A DNA stretch of 7,740 nucleotides from Clostridia bacterium (GTDB lineage: Bacteria; Bacillota; Clostridia; Oscillospirales; CAG-272). The stretch covers positions 1 to 7,740 of the forward strand of contig JAFTLM010000280.1 of NCBI GenBank assembly GCA_017455945.1, given 5' to 3'. This document shows, piece by piece, positions 1 to 4,798 of the stretch; position 1 is the stretch's first letter, and the number at the start of each line of letters is the position of its first letter. The notes under the pieces were generated by a model. It searched no databases, had not been told where the DNA came from, and worked only from the letters and a program-made list of their open reading frames with translations. Made by a program: the position numbers and the translations under genes.

Positions 1-237
1 ACGCACATATGCCTTGTGGCGCAAGACGTAAAAGATGCGGTTTTGGCTCAAGGTATTACGACAAAGGATTTTGCGGGATATTGCGAGTGGGAGAACGAAG
101 ATAAAACAATCGGCTGTGGATTACGTTATAGCGAATTCGTTGCTATGAACATCCACGAAATACAAAAACTAAAGGCTCTCGTCAAAGAGCTTCAAGAAAA
201 AATATCTTATTTGGAGGAAAACAACCATGAAACTTAA
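1..237 (+). CDS. Phage tail-fibre/tail-tip protein, C-terminal end (Peptidase_S74-type chaperone domain), partial
   Basis: The frame is open from base 1, so this is the last 78 residues of a gene starting upstream; a GTG at 16 is an internal valine. The visible part reads like the end of the intramolecular chaperone (Peptidase_S74) domain of phage tail fibres and spikes: an 'LVAQDVKDAV' segment near the start (family pattern 'G-x-x-AQ-[ED]-V'), a middle stretch with GLRYSEFVAMN, then a terminal helix rich in K, E and L that is probably a trimeric coiled coil. In that family the domain assists fibre trimerisation and is then cut off by its own Ser-Lys dyad, which would lie upstream of the window. 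The stop overlaps the next gene by 11 bases, indicating translational coupling in a late operon. The family call rests on motif recognition from memory; a non-cleaving chaperone tail is also possible. Confidence 0.72.
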   Translation, partial: THICLVAQDVKDAVLAQGITTKDFAGYCEWENEDKTIGCGLRYSEFVAMNIHEIQKLKALVKELQEKISYLEENNHET

Positions 238-622
238 AGACCTTATTGAGGCAAATGCACCCCTTAAGCGTTTAACCGAGAAGCGCTTTGTCAGCTACAA
301 GAAGATGAGAGAGCTTGTTAAATTGCGCAAAGCGGTGGAACAAGAGGTGGAATTCTATGCTGCCGAGGAAAAGAAAGCCATCGGCCTTTATGCCGAGACG
401 GATGACGGAGGCAATCCGCTTTTCCTTGATGATGGCAGACTACGCCTTAAGGATATGGAGGCAAAGGTGGCTTTCGAGAAGGAAATCACCACACTTCGTG
501 AAACCGACGTGGATGGCATCGACCCCATTGCTCTTTCCGAGAGTGATTTCCGTTCTGCCGATGACCTTCCTACGGTAGATGATATGATTGCCCTTGAAGG
601 CATCATTATTTTTGAAGACTAA
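227..622 (+). CDS. Small phage protein of unknown function (DUF1617-like pattern)
   Basis: This 131-residue protein starts at an ATG preceded by GGAGG at 213-217 and overlaps the end of the tail-fibre gene. The N-terminal half is charged and probably alpha-helical (many K, R and E, residues 1-55). It is followed by an acidic stretch with DDGG and LDDGR turns and an acidic C-terminus ending FED. There is no signal peptide or membrane segment. The size, helical-then-acidic composition and position between the tail fibre and holin genes resemble the DUF1617 group of phage proteins found at the same place in Gram-positive phages. That match is from memory and weak. No function can be assigned; a minor structural or assembly role is the default inference from its neighbours. 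Confidence 0.6.
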   Translation: MKLKDLIEANAPLKRLTEKRFVSYKKMRELVKLRKAVEQEVEFYAAEEKKAIGLYAETDDGGNPLFLDDGRLRLKDMEAKVAFEKEITTLRETDVDGIDPIALSESDFRSADDLPTVDDMIALEGIIIFED

Positions 623-637
623 AAGGAGGTATGGCGT

Positions 638-841
638 ATGGAAATTATCACCGCAACCGCAGGAGTTATCACCGCTTTGGGCGTGATTTTCGGTCTTGTT
701 TTTGCCGTTTATAGATGGTATCTGAAGCAGGAAAAGCAGGACAAGGATATCAAAGCCATCAAAGAAGAACAGACTCTTCTTACGCAAGGCGTTCTCGCTT
801 GCCTAAAGGGTCTGCAAGAGCAAGGTTGTGATGGTCCGTGA
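638..841 (+). CDS. One-TM holin-like protein, apparently truncated by a frameshift
   Basis: A 67-residue protein starting at an ATG with a full AAAGGAGGT site at 622-630. An out-of-frame ATG at 631 is not used. Residues 4-28 form one hydrophobic membrane segment (TATAGVITALGVIFGLVFAV), followed by a basic/acidic amphipathic region (KQEKQDKDIKAIKEEQ) and then LLTQGVLACLKGLQEQGCDGP. This layout is typical of the small holin-like proteins next to holins in clostridial phages, which I recall continuing after 'GC-x-GP' for about 20 more residues. Here a TGA follows GP directly, but the expected continuation is present in the -1 frame (see 838-894). The membrane anchor is intact, so the short form may still work. 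It lies in the lysis module, 15 bases after the preceding gene. A regulator of the holin that follows (antiholin) is an alternative role. Confidence 0.72.
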   Translation: MEIITATAGVITALGVIFGLVFAVYRWYLKQEKQDKDIKAIKEEQTLLTQGVLACLKGLQEQGCDGP

Positions 842-894
842 CCCTCGCAATTAAGCAAATCGAAACGCACCTGAACAAGCAGGCGCACAAATAA
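838..894 (+). other. Out-of-frame C-terminal tail of the one-TM holin-like gene
   Basis: Read from the GTG at 838, this stretch encodes VTLAIKQIETHLNKQAHK and stops at TAA 892-894. It would continue the truncated protein's ...GCDGP end if one base were inserted near 836-838. In the homologs I recall, the tail has the form VT-x-AI-x-K-[IL]-E-x-H-[LI]-N-x-x-AH, and the match here is close. Restoring the frame would place the stop 19 bases before the next start, the normal spacing for this operon, whereas the TGA at 839-841 leaves an unusual gap. There is no obvious X-XXY-YYZ slippery heptamer at the junction, so a mutation or sequencing error is more likely than programmed frameshifting. Confidence 0.7.
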
Positions 895-900
895 TTTTTT

Positions 901-905
901 GGAGG
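901..905 (+). promoter_or_regulatory. Ribosome binding site setting the holin start at 914
   Basis: GGAGG lies eight bases before ATG 914. A TTG at 899 in the same frame would overlap this site and is rejected as the start. Confidence 0.8.
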
Positions 906-913
906 ATTTTATT

Positions 914-1216
914 ATGACTTCTATTTACGAAATCGCAACCATTCCCGCTATTGCCGCAATCGTTTATACGATTATCGACATTGTGAAGACAGCCGTGGGA
1001 GGCACGGAACAGTTCAAGAGATTTATTCCTTTGGTTTCATGCGCCCTCGGTGCAATCATCGGCATCATCGCATATTTCTGCGTCCCCGGCGTGATGGAAA
1101 CACAGAATGTTCTTGTTGCCATCGTTCTCGGCGCAGCAAGCGGTCTATCTGCGACCGGTACTAATCAGGCGGTCAAGCAGCTTACACATAAGACCAATAC
1201 AGACACAACTGAATAA
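914..1216 (+). CDS. Phage holin, three predicted membrane segments
   Basis: A 100-residue protein beginning MTSIYEIATIP. Hydrophobic segments lie at about residues 5-24, 37-57 and 65-83, separated by short polar turns (KTAVGGTEQFKR and VPGVMETQN). The tail is polar and Thr/Asn/Lys-rich. The size, the number of segments and the GLSATGTNQ motif after the last one fit the phage holins found beside the one-TM protein in clostridial prophages, possibly the Hol44-type group (holin superfamily V), a sub-assignment I hold loosely. Holins accumulate in the cytoplasmic membrane and open it at a timed point so that the endolysin can reach the wall, or so that the membrane is depolarised. It is the last gene of the late operon and is followed directly by a strong terminator. 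Confidence 0.85.
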   Translation: MTSIYEIATIPAIAAIVYTIIDIVKTAVGGTEQFKRFIPLVSCALGAIIGIIAYFCVPGVMETQNVLVAIVLGAASGLSATGTNQAVKQLTHKTNTDTTE

Positions 1217-1222
1217 TTACTT

Positions 1223-1267
1223 ATAAGCCCATCGAGGATGATTTTCTTCGGTGGGCTTATTTTTTTT
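1223..1267 (+). terminator. Rho-independent terminator of the late/lysis operon
   Basis: A GC-centred hairpin starts 7 bases after the holin stop. The arm ATAAGCCCATCGA pairs with the later TTCGGTGGGCTTAT, with one G-U pair in the stem, followed by a run of eight T (1260-1267). Its core is nearly identical to the terminator at 2889. Confidence 0.92.
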
Positions 1268-1319
1268 AGAAAAATTTTCAAAAAAATATTGATTAGGGCG
1301 TTTTTTGGTACAAGTAATA

Positions 1320-1328
1320 TGGTATAAT
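1320..1328 (+). promoter_or_regulatory. Extended -10 promoter for the AT-rich cassette
   Basis: TGGTATAAT is a perfect extended -10 element (TGn plus TATAAT), 36 bases before the ATG at 1364. At the usual 16-17 base spacing there is only a T-run (1300-1306), so the -35 is poor. The A/T tracts at 1268-1290 could act as an UP element. The promoter lies just past the upstream terminator, so the cassette is transcribed separately from the phage late genes. The 13-base core ATATGGTATAATA (1317-1329) recurs at 2968-2980. Confidence 0.72.
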
Positions 1329-1363
1329 AATAGTGAGGGATATAAATATGCGAGGTATATGCA

Positions 1364-1720
1364 ATGAATGAGGCTCAAAAAAACACAAAAAAATATTTGA
1401 TAGTTTTGATTTTAAGAATTCTTGAATCGAAAACCGATGTCGAACACCCTATCACTCAAACGAAGATAGCGGAGGACATTTCAGAGATATATCCTTGCGA
1501 CCGAAAAACAGTGGGCAGAAACATTCAGTTTTTACAAAAGCTTAATTATCCTATTGTTAAAACATCAAAAGGGTTTTACATGGATAATATGGCTTTTTCG
1601 GTTTCTGATATGCAATTTGTAGAATCTGCTATTTTGGCATCCAACTTAAAAAGCGAAGAAGAAAAAGCGGAAATAATCAAAAAACTTATGTCTTTGATGT
1701 CACACAAATATAAAATTTAA
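1364..1720 (+). CDS. Winged-helix regulator resembling the N-terminus of WYL-family regulators, WYL domain absent
   Basis: A 118-residue protein with GAGGT at 1352-1356 before its ATG. Residues 10-73 form a winged helix: a first helix (YLIVLILRILESKTD), 'EHPIT' then TKIAEDI as the second helix, CDRKTVGRNIQFLQKL as the recognition helix, and IVKTSKGFYM as the wing. Residues 77-110 (FSVSDMQFVESAILAS..EEEKAEIIKKL) match the linker that follows the HTH in YafY/WYL regulators, where it reads '[FS]-x-x-E-L-x-L-L-x-D-A-[IV]-x-x-S'. The protein stops just where the WYL ligand-binding domain would begin; full-length family members are about 300 residues. It could therefore bind DNA without sensing, acting as a constitutive or partner-dependent regulator, perhaps on its own promoter. 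It is the first gene of the AT-rich cassette, 16 bases before the next gene. Natural truncation or gene decay are the alternatives. Confidence 0.75.
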   Translation: MNEAQKNTKKYLIVLILRILESKTDVEHPITQTKIAEDISEIYPCDRKTVGRNIQFLQKLNYPIVKTSKGFYMDNMAFSVSDMQFVESAILASNLKSEEEKAEIIKKLMSLMSHKYKI

Positions 1721-1736
1721 GTTTTGGAGGTCGTAA

Positions 1737-2198
1737 ATGCAATATTGCCACGAGTGGACTTTGGAAGAAGATAAATACTGTTGTAGAACGTACACGTGGT
1801 ATATGTTTACTAAATTGCCTAAAACGCAAGAGCAAATAGACAATCTAACAACATTTTCCGAGTATCAAGAAATGCTCTCTGTGGAGAATCCGCGAGAGTT
1901 GATAACAATAGTTTGGAAAAAATACCCCTTTATATCAGAAAAAGAAATCTTGTTTCAACTTCGCAAAATCAAGCAAATATCAATGGAATTGTTGGGTGAC
2001 GATGCTGTTCCAATTATACCCACCAAAAATTATAGAATGCAGCTAAAGAATGCCTTTTGCATCACAATGGATGAAATAAGCCTTGAATTACGACACGAAC
2101 CACCGGCTAAAACAAGAGAAGAGCTTTGGACAGAAACGCAAGAATATATTGAAAAATACGGCAAACTTGTAGTTTCAGAAGACCCCGACGATTTTTGA
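1737..2198 (+). CDS. Unrecognised protein with an N-terminal WTxEEDxxCC motif
   Basis: A 153-residue protein with GGAGG at 1726-1730, six bases before the ATG. No known enzyme motif is visible. The N-terminus HEWTLEEDKYCCRTY (residues 5-19) followed by several helices, and the segment ILFQLRKIKQISMELLGDDAVPIIPTKNY (split here as residues 71-82 and 83-99), recall a pattern I have seen in uncharacterised bacterial proteins: 'W-T-x-E-E-D-x-x-C-C', then 'M-K-L-x-N-I-K-x-L', then 'L-P-x-x-P-L-x-N-Y-S'. The Trp/acidic start is reminiscent of SANT/Myb-like three-helix domains, so DNA or protein binding is conceivable, but this is conjecture. The C-terminus is acidic (SEDPDDF). It is soluble, with no signal peptide. 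The base composition is AT-rich like the previous gene and unlike the flanking phage genes. Its co-transcription with a winged-helix protein and a membrane protein suggests a shared function. Confidence 0.62.
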   Translation: MQYCHEWTLEEDKYCCRTYTWYMFTKLPKTQEQIDNLTTFSEYQEMLSVENPRELITIVWKKYPFISEKEILFQLRKIKQISMELLGDDAVPIIPTKNYRMQLKNAFCITMDEISLELRHEPPAKTREELWTETQEYIEKYGKLVVSEDPDDF

Positions 2199-2251
2199 CG
2201 CTATTTTCTAGATTAATAAAGATAAAAACGTAAAAAGGAAATTCGCTTAAT

Positions 2252-2884
2252 ATGGAGCAAAAAACAAAAAAACTAATAGTTAAAACGGTCATTATAGCGG
2301 CTCTTATTATCGCTGTAACTATTATATGCACCAATGTAATAAATGCGATGGCATTCAGGCACACAGAGGGAAAGGTGTACCGAACTAAAACGGGTGACTG
2401 CTACCATTCTGCTGATTGTGGATACTTATGGAACTCCGCAATTCCTATGGGTTATGAGCAAGCAAAAGCTTCCTCGCTTCGGATGTGTTCTCGTTGCGGC
2501 GGAGAACCCAAAGGAACTATCGTAGTAGATGAGTATGGCAAGGCTTTTGCTATCACTTTGCTCGTAGAGATGGGTGTTGCTTTTCTTGTTCTGTTTATCC
2601 GCTACAAACTATATAGTGAAACAGAACCGCAAGTGCAAACTTACATACCACCGACAAAGCCTATAGATATGCCTCCAAAAGACCCACCGAAGCCAATTAT
2701 TCCTATAAGAAAAGGCTCAATAGTTAGACACCCAAAATGGGGCGCGGGCGAGGTTACTCTTATCGAAGGTGGATACATTACTATTTGGTTTTGTTCCCCT
2801 GAATTCAAGACGCATAATGAAGGAATTAAGAAATTTCAATATCCAGATGCTGTAGGTAAATTTTTTGATGTAATAGAATATTGA
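2252..2884 (+). CDS. Two-TM protein with an external YHxxxC/CxxC putative metal-binding loop and a PcrA-C-terminus-like cytoplasmic domain
   Basis: A 210-residue protein; the site AAGGA (2235-2239) is rather far from the ATG, so translation may be weak. In order: a basic N-terminus; TM1 at about 10-31; a loop of about 65 residues with VYRTKTG (42-48), YHSADC (51-56), AKAS (71-74) and CSRC (79-82); TM2 at about 98-117; a proline-rich linker (132-150); and a C-terminal domain (153-210) with GSIVRHPKWGAGEV. The loop follows the 'VY-x-T-x-TG-x-x-YH-x-x-x-C-x-x-L ... A ... C-x-x-C' pattern of small Ada/ComEC-associated putative zinc-binding domains. The C-terminus resembles the Tudor-like tail of PcrA/UvrD helicases ('V-x-H-x-x-[FW]-G-x-G-x-V ... 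K'), which binds RNA polymerase. The positive-inside rule puts the loop outside and the Tudor-like domain inside. This is an unusual combination. Last gene of its cassette. Confidence 0.68.
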   Translation: MEQKTKKLIVKTVIIAALIIAVTIICTNVINAMAFRHTEGKVYRTKTGDCYHSADCGYLWNSAIPMGYEQAKASSLRMCSRCGGEPKGTIVVDEYGKAFAITLLVEMGVAFLVLFIRYKLYSETEPQVQTYIPPTKPIDMPPKDPPKPIIPIRKGSIVRHPKWGAGEVTLIEGGYITIWFCSPEFKTHNEGIKKFQYPDAVGKFFDVIEY

Positions 2885-2888
2885 TTAT

Positions 2889-2926
2889 ATAGCCCATCGA
2901 GGTTTTTCTTCGGTGGGCTATTTTTT
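2889..2926 (+). terminator. Rho-independent terminator of the AT-rich cassette
   Basis: TAGCCCATCGA pairs with TCGGTGGGCTA (one G-U), the hairpin closes on GG/T-rich bases, and TTTTTT follows. It begins 5 bases after the stop of the membrane protein. It shares AGCCCATCGAGG and TTTTCTTCGGTGGGCT with the terminator at 1223. Confidence 0.92.
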
Positions 2927-2950
2927 ATTCGGGTGGATATGCAATACCGA

Positions 2951-2979
2951 TTGAAAAATTCATAAAAATATGGTATAAT
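2951..2979 (+). promoter_or_regulatory. Strong sigma-A-type promoter for the metallopeptidase/deformylase pair
   Basis: TTGAAA (2951-2956), a 17-base spacer and TATAAT (2974-2979) with an extended TGG just before it. This is close to the housekeeping consensus and lies 31 bases before the ATG at 3011. No operator palindrome is evident, so expression in the lysogen is expected to be constitutive. Confidence 0.85.
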
Positions 2980-3010
2980 AGGTATATGTTTTTATCGAGG
3001 AGGTGCGGTA

Positions 3011-3820
3011 ATGAGAAAAGCAGATGCCGAAAAGCTGATTCCGTATATAAAAACCACATTCATTGCTGCATTTCCGACGGCAAAAGAAATCGTAGAAGAA
3101 ACACCCTTTGTGCTAATTCCCAACCGTGGACGCGCAGAAGCTCGGCAGAAAGCCATAGATGCTTGTGGCGCAACATATAAGGTTGATGGGGATAATCGCG
3201 GTGAGGTTATCTTCGGTCCCAAAGGCAGAGCCGTTTTAATTTATACGACTGTTGCAGCAACGGACTGGGATTTTTGTCACACGGGGTGGCACGAACTCGG
3301 TCACGTATTTACAAACCTTGTAAACAAAGAGCTTTTTATTGACGCAGAAAACGATGTCCGTGCGGAAAAAGATACTATGCGCCGTAGTGGTATGTCCGTG
3401 TGGTCGGAGTTCATTGCGGAGTACATTGCCATTCTTATTGAAAACGAAGAACCGCAACCCGTGGCTTGGCCGAAGCAAGATATTCTCTCTGGACTTATAA
3501 AAGATGCCGTAGGAACGGGTATGTTAAATCCCTATCCGCTTGCCTTTTATTGCGCTATGATGATGGGTGATAACACCATAGACGAAATGTTACAACGTCA
3601 GCCAGATGCTTCAATCGGTCTTGATGAGTGCGATGACCTTCTCTCCGATATGATTGTTACCTTGCTCCGTCTCTTGGATAAGCAATTATGCAAAGAGGAC
3701 TTTTGGGATATTTCCCTTGAGGAACTCGAAGGTATCGGTGCGCAAGTAGATGAAATATGGACGCATTGTTATTATTCAGGCGCTTTGACCGCACTGCAAA
3801 AGATTATTAAAAGGAACTGA
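3011..3820 (+). CDS. HELGH zinc-metallopeptidase-like protein
   Basis: A 269-residue protein preceded by AGGAGGT at 2998-3004. The clearest motif is WHELGHVF: H94, E95 and H98 form a zincin HExxH site. A conserved-looking acidic helix WSEFIAEYIAI follows at residues 131-141, so E133 or E137 is a likely third ligand, as in gluzincins. Before the motif are a basic N-terminal helix and a beta-rich part (FVLIPN, EVIFGPKGRAVLIYTT). After it come helical regions rich in Asp/Glu/Leu. There is no signal peptide, so it is probably cytoplasmic. The HELGH-then-helix layout recalls ImmA/IrrE-type and other phage-associated peptidases, but it lacks the usual short ImmA length and has no HTH partner nearby, so I do not name a family. 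It is the first gene of a two-gene operon, one base before the deformylase. Its substrate is unknown. Confidence 0.75.
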   Translation: MRKADAEKLIPYIKTTFIAAFPTAKEIVEETPFVLIPNRGRAEARQKAIDACGATYKVDGDNRGEVIFGPKGRAVLIYTTVAATDWDFCHTGWHELGHVFTNLVNKELFIDAENDVRAEKDTMRRSGMSVWSEFIAEYIAILIENEEPQPVAWPKQDILSGLIKDAVGTGMLNPYPLAFYCAMMMGDNTIDEMLQRQPDASIGLDECDDLLSDMIVTLLRLLDKQLCKEDFWDISLEELEGIGAQVDEIWTHCYYSGALTALQKIIKRN

Positions 3821-3821
3821 T

Positions 3822-4247
3822 ATGATAAAAGAACTAGTACACGACCCCATATTCCTTGCAGGCAAATCCGAAAAAGCCACAAAGGATGACCTCTCCGTGG
3901 CGCAAGATCTGCTCGACACTCTTGTGGCGCATCGAGAGGGATGCGTAGGAATGGCGGCAAATATGATAGGCGTTCGTAAGTGCATTATTGCCTTTCGTGA
4001 TGAAAGCGGTCGTGCGCCGACATATACCGTAATGCTTAATCCCACGATTATAGCAAAATCAGGCGTATATGAAACAGAGGAAGGATGCCTTTCCTTGCTC
4101 GGCGGTCCCCGCAAGTGCAAGAGATATAAGACTATTAAGGTGCAGTATCAAACATTAGAGATGCAGACCCACATGAAGAATTACGAAGGGTGGACGGCAC
4201 AAATCATACAGCACGAGGTCGACCATTGTAACGGGGTGCTGATTTAA
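3822..4247 (+). CDS. def: Peptide deformylase, Clostridia-type divergent variant
   Basis: A 141-residue protein with AAGGA at 3811-3815, one base after the previous stop. Peptide deformylase removes the formyl group from the N-terminal methionine of new proteins at the ribosome, using a bound Fe2+ or Zn2+. All three family motifs are in place: motif 1 CVGMAANMIG (41-50), motif 2 EGCLS (87-91, with the metal ligand C89) and motif 3 QHEVDH (130-135, ligands H131 and H135, catalytic base E132). Motif 1 departs from the consensus GxGxAAxQIG: the first Gly is Cys and the oxyanion-stabilising Gln is Met (M48). I recall 'GMAANMIG' in a second deformylase paralog of many Clostridia, so this is a host-derived variant rather than decay. 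The chain is short at the C-terminus (ends GVLI) but complete. Carriage on a prophage is unusual; a role beyond bulk deformylation is possible. Confidence 0.9.
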   Translation: MIKELVHDPIFLAGKSEKATKDDLSVAQDLLDTLVAHREGCVGMAANMIGVRKCIIAFRDESGRAPTYTVMLNPTIIAKSGVYETEEGCLSLLGGPRKCKRYKTIKVQYQTLEMQTHMKNYEGWTAQIIQHEVDHCNGVLI

Positions 4248-4268
4248 GACAACACCATATTGACTAAT

Positions 4269-4309
4269 AAGCCTATTTTGGGAGTTTTCCCAAGGTAGGC
4301 TTTATTTTT
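4269..4309 (+). terminator. Rho-independent terminator after the deformylase
   Basis: AAGCCTATTTTGGGA (4269-4283) pairs with TCCCAAGGTAGGCTT (4288-4302): 15 pairs including two G-U, loop GTTT, then TTTATTTTTA. Its sequence is unrelated to the two upstream terminators. It separates the metallopeptidase cassette from the recombinase operon. Confidence 0.9.
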
Positions 4310-4354
4310 ATGCCGTTCTCAAAAAAACTTGTGTCAGACCCTTCAATTTTTCGC

Positions 4355-4382
4355 TTTCCCGAGGCTTTTAGGTGGGAGGTGG
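4355..4382 (+). promoter_or_regulatory. Ribosome binding site and possible occluding hairpin before the sigma-like gene
   Basis: GGGAGGTGG at 4374-4382 lies just before ATG 4388 and decides that start over the in-frame ATG at 4310, which sits in the terminator T-tract with no site before it. TTTCCC at 4355-4360 can pair with GGGAGG at 4374-4379 (two G-U pairs, 13-base loop), which could mask the site. The site itself is certain; the hairpin is weak inference. Confidence 0.45.
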
Positions 4383-4387
4383 TATCA

Positions 4388-4798
4388 ATGACCAACACAG
4401 AAAAAGAAACCATTATAGCACTAAAACTTCAAGGATTAGGATGTAACCGCATCGCAAAAACAAGTGGCGTTCCGCTTGGGACTGTAAAATCCTTTTTGAG
4501 CAGAACCGAAATCGAGCTTCCGAAGCCGCAAGAAGGCATTTGTTTAGAGTGTGGCGCACCCATTGCCGCCGTTCCGCATACCAAACCGAGGCGCTTCTGC
4601 TCCGGGACTTGCAGACAGAAGTGGTGGAACGCACACCTTCATATGGTGAACCGAAAGGCATTTTATAATTTCACTTGCCCTTGGTGTGGAAAAAAGTTCA
4701 CCGCATACGGCAATGACCACAGAATCTACTGTTCCCGTGGGTGTTATGCGGACGCAAGGAGGAAAAATGGAAAATTACCAGAACATTTTAATGTATAA
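4388..4798 (+). CDS. Sigma-70-region-4-like HTH protein with two zinc knuckles
   Basis: A 136-residue protein. Residues 1-40 contain a helix-turn-helix like sigma region 4 or a resolvase-type HTH (ETIIALKLQGLGCNRIAKTSG, read as residues 7-27, then VPLGTVKSFLSR). Two cysteine knuckles follow: C52-x2-C55 with C71 and C75, and C97-x2-C100 with C115 and C119. Proteins of this build, often loosely annotated 'RNA polymerase sigma-70 subunit', commonly sit just upstream of serine recombinases in mobile elements of Clostridia. A DNA-binding accessory role in integration/excision, or as a directionality factor, is inferred from that position. There is no sigma region 2, so it is not a full sigma factor. 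It is the first gene of the recombinase operon and its end overlaps the next gene by 32 bases. No promoter is clear between 4310 and 4387. Confidence 0.82.
   Translation: MTNTEKETIIALKLQGLGCNRIAKTSGVPLGTVKSFLSRTEIELPKPQEGICLECGAPIAAVPHTKPRRFCSGTCRQKWWNAHLHMVNRKAFYNFTCPWCGKKFTAYGNDHRIYCSRGCYADARRKNGKLPEHFNV

Noticed and set aside
833..841. Programmed -1 frameshift to make a longer holin-like protein
   Set aside because: The junction GGT-CCG-TGA has no slippery X-XXY-YYZ heptamer and I saw no clear downstream pseudoknot; a base deletion is simpler.
2195..2223. Internal promoter before the membrane-protein gene (TTGACG followed by TAAAGAT)
   Set aside because: The -35 is good, but no hexamer at 16-17 bases matches TATAAT at more than three positions; the short gap fits operon transcription.
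2107..2364. Minus-strand frame of 85 codons encoding a hydrophobic protein
   Set aside because: It is the antisense of the membrane-segment codons of the gene at 2252 and of the end of the preceding gene, with no ribosome site; the hydrophobicity is a mirror effect.
4310..4387. Longer start for the sigma-like protein at ATG 4310
   Set aside because: This ATG lies in the T-tract of the terminator with no ribosome site, whereas ATG 4388 has GGGAGGTGG before it and starts the HTH cleanly.
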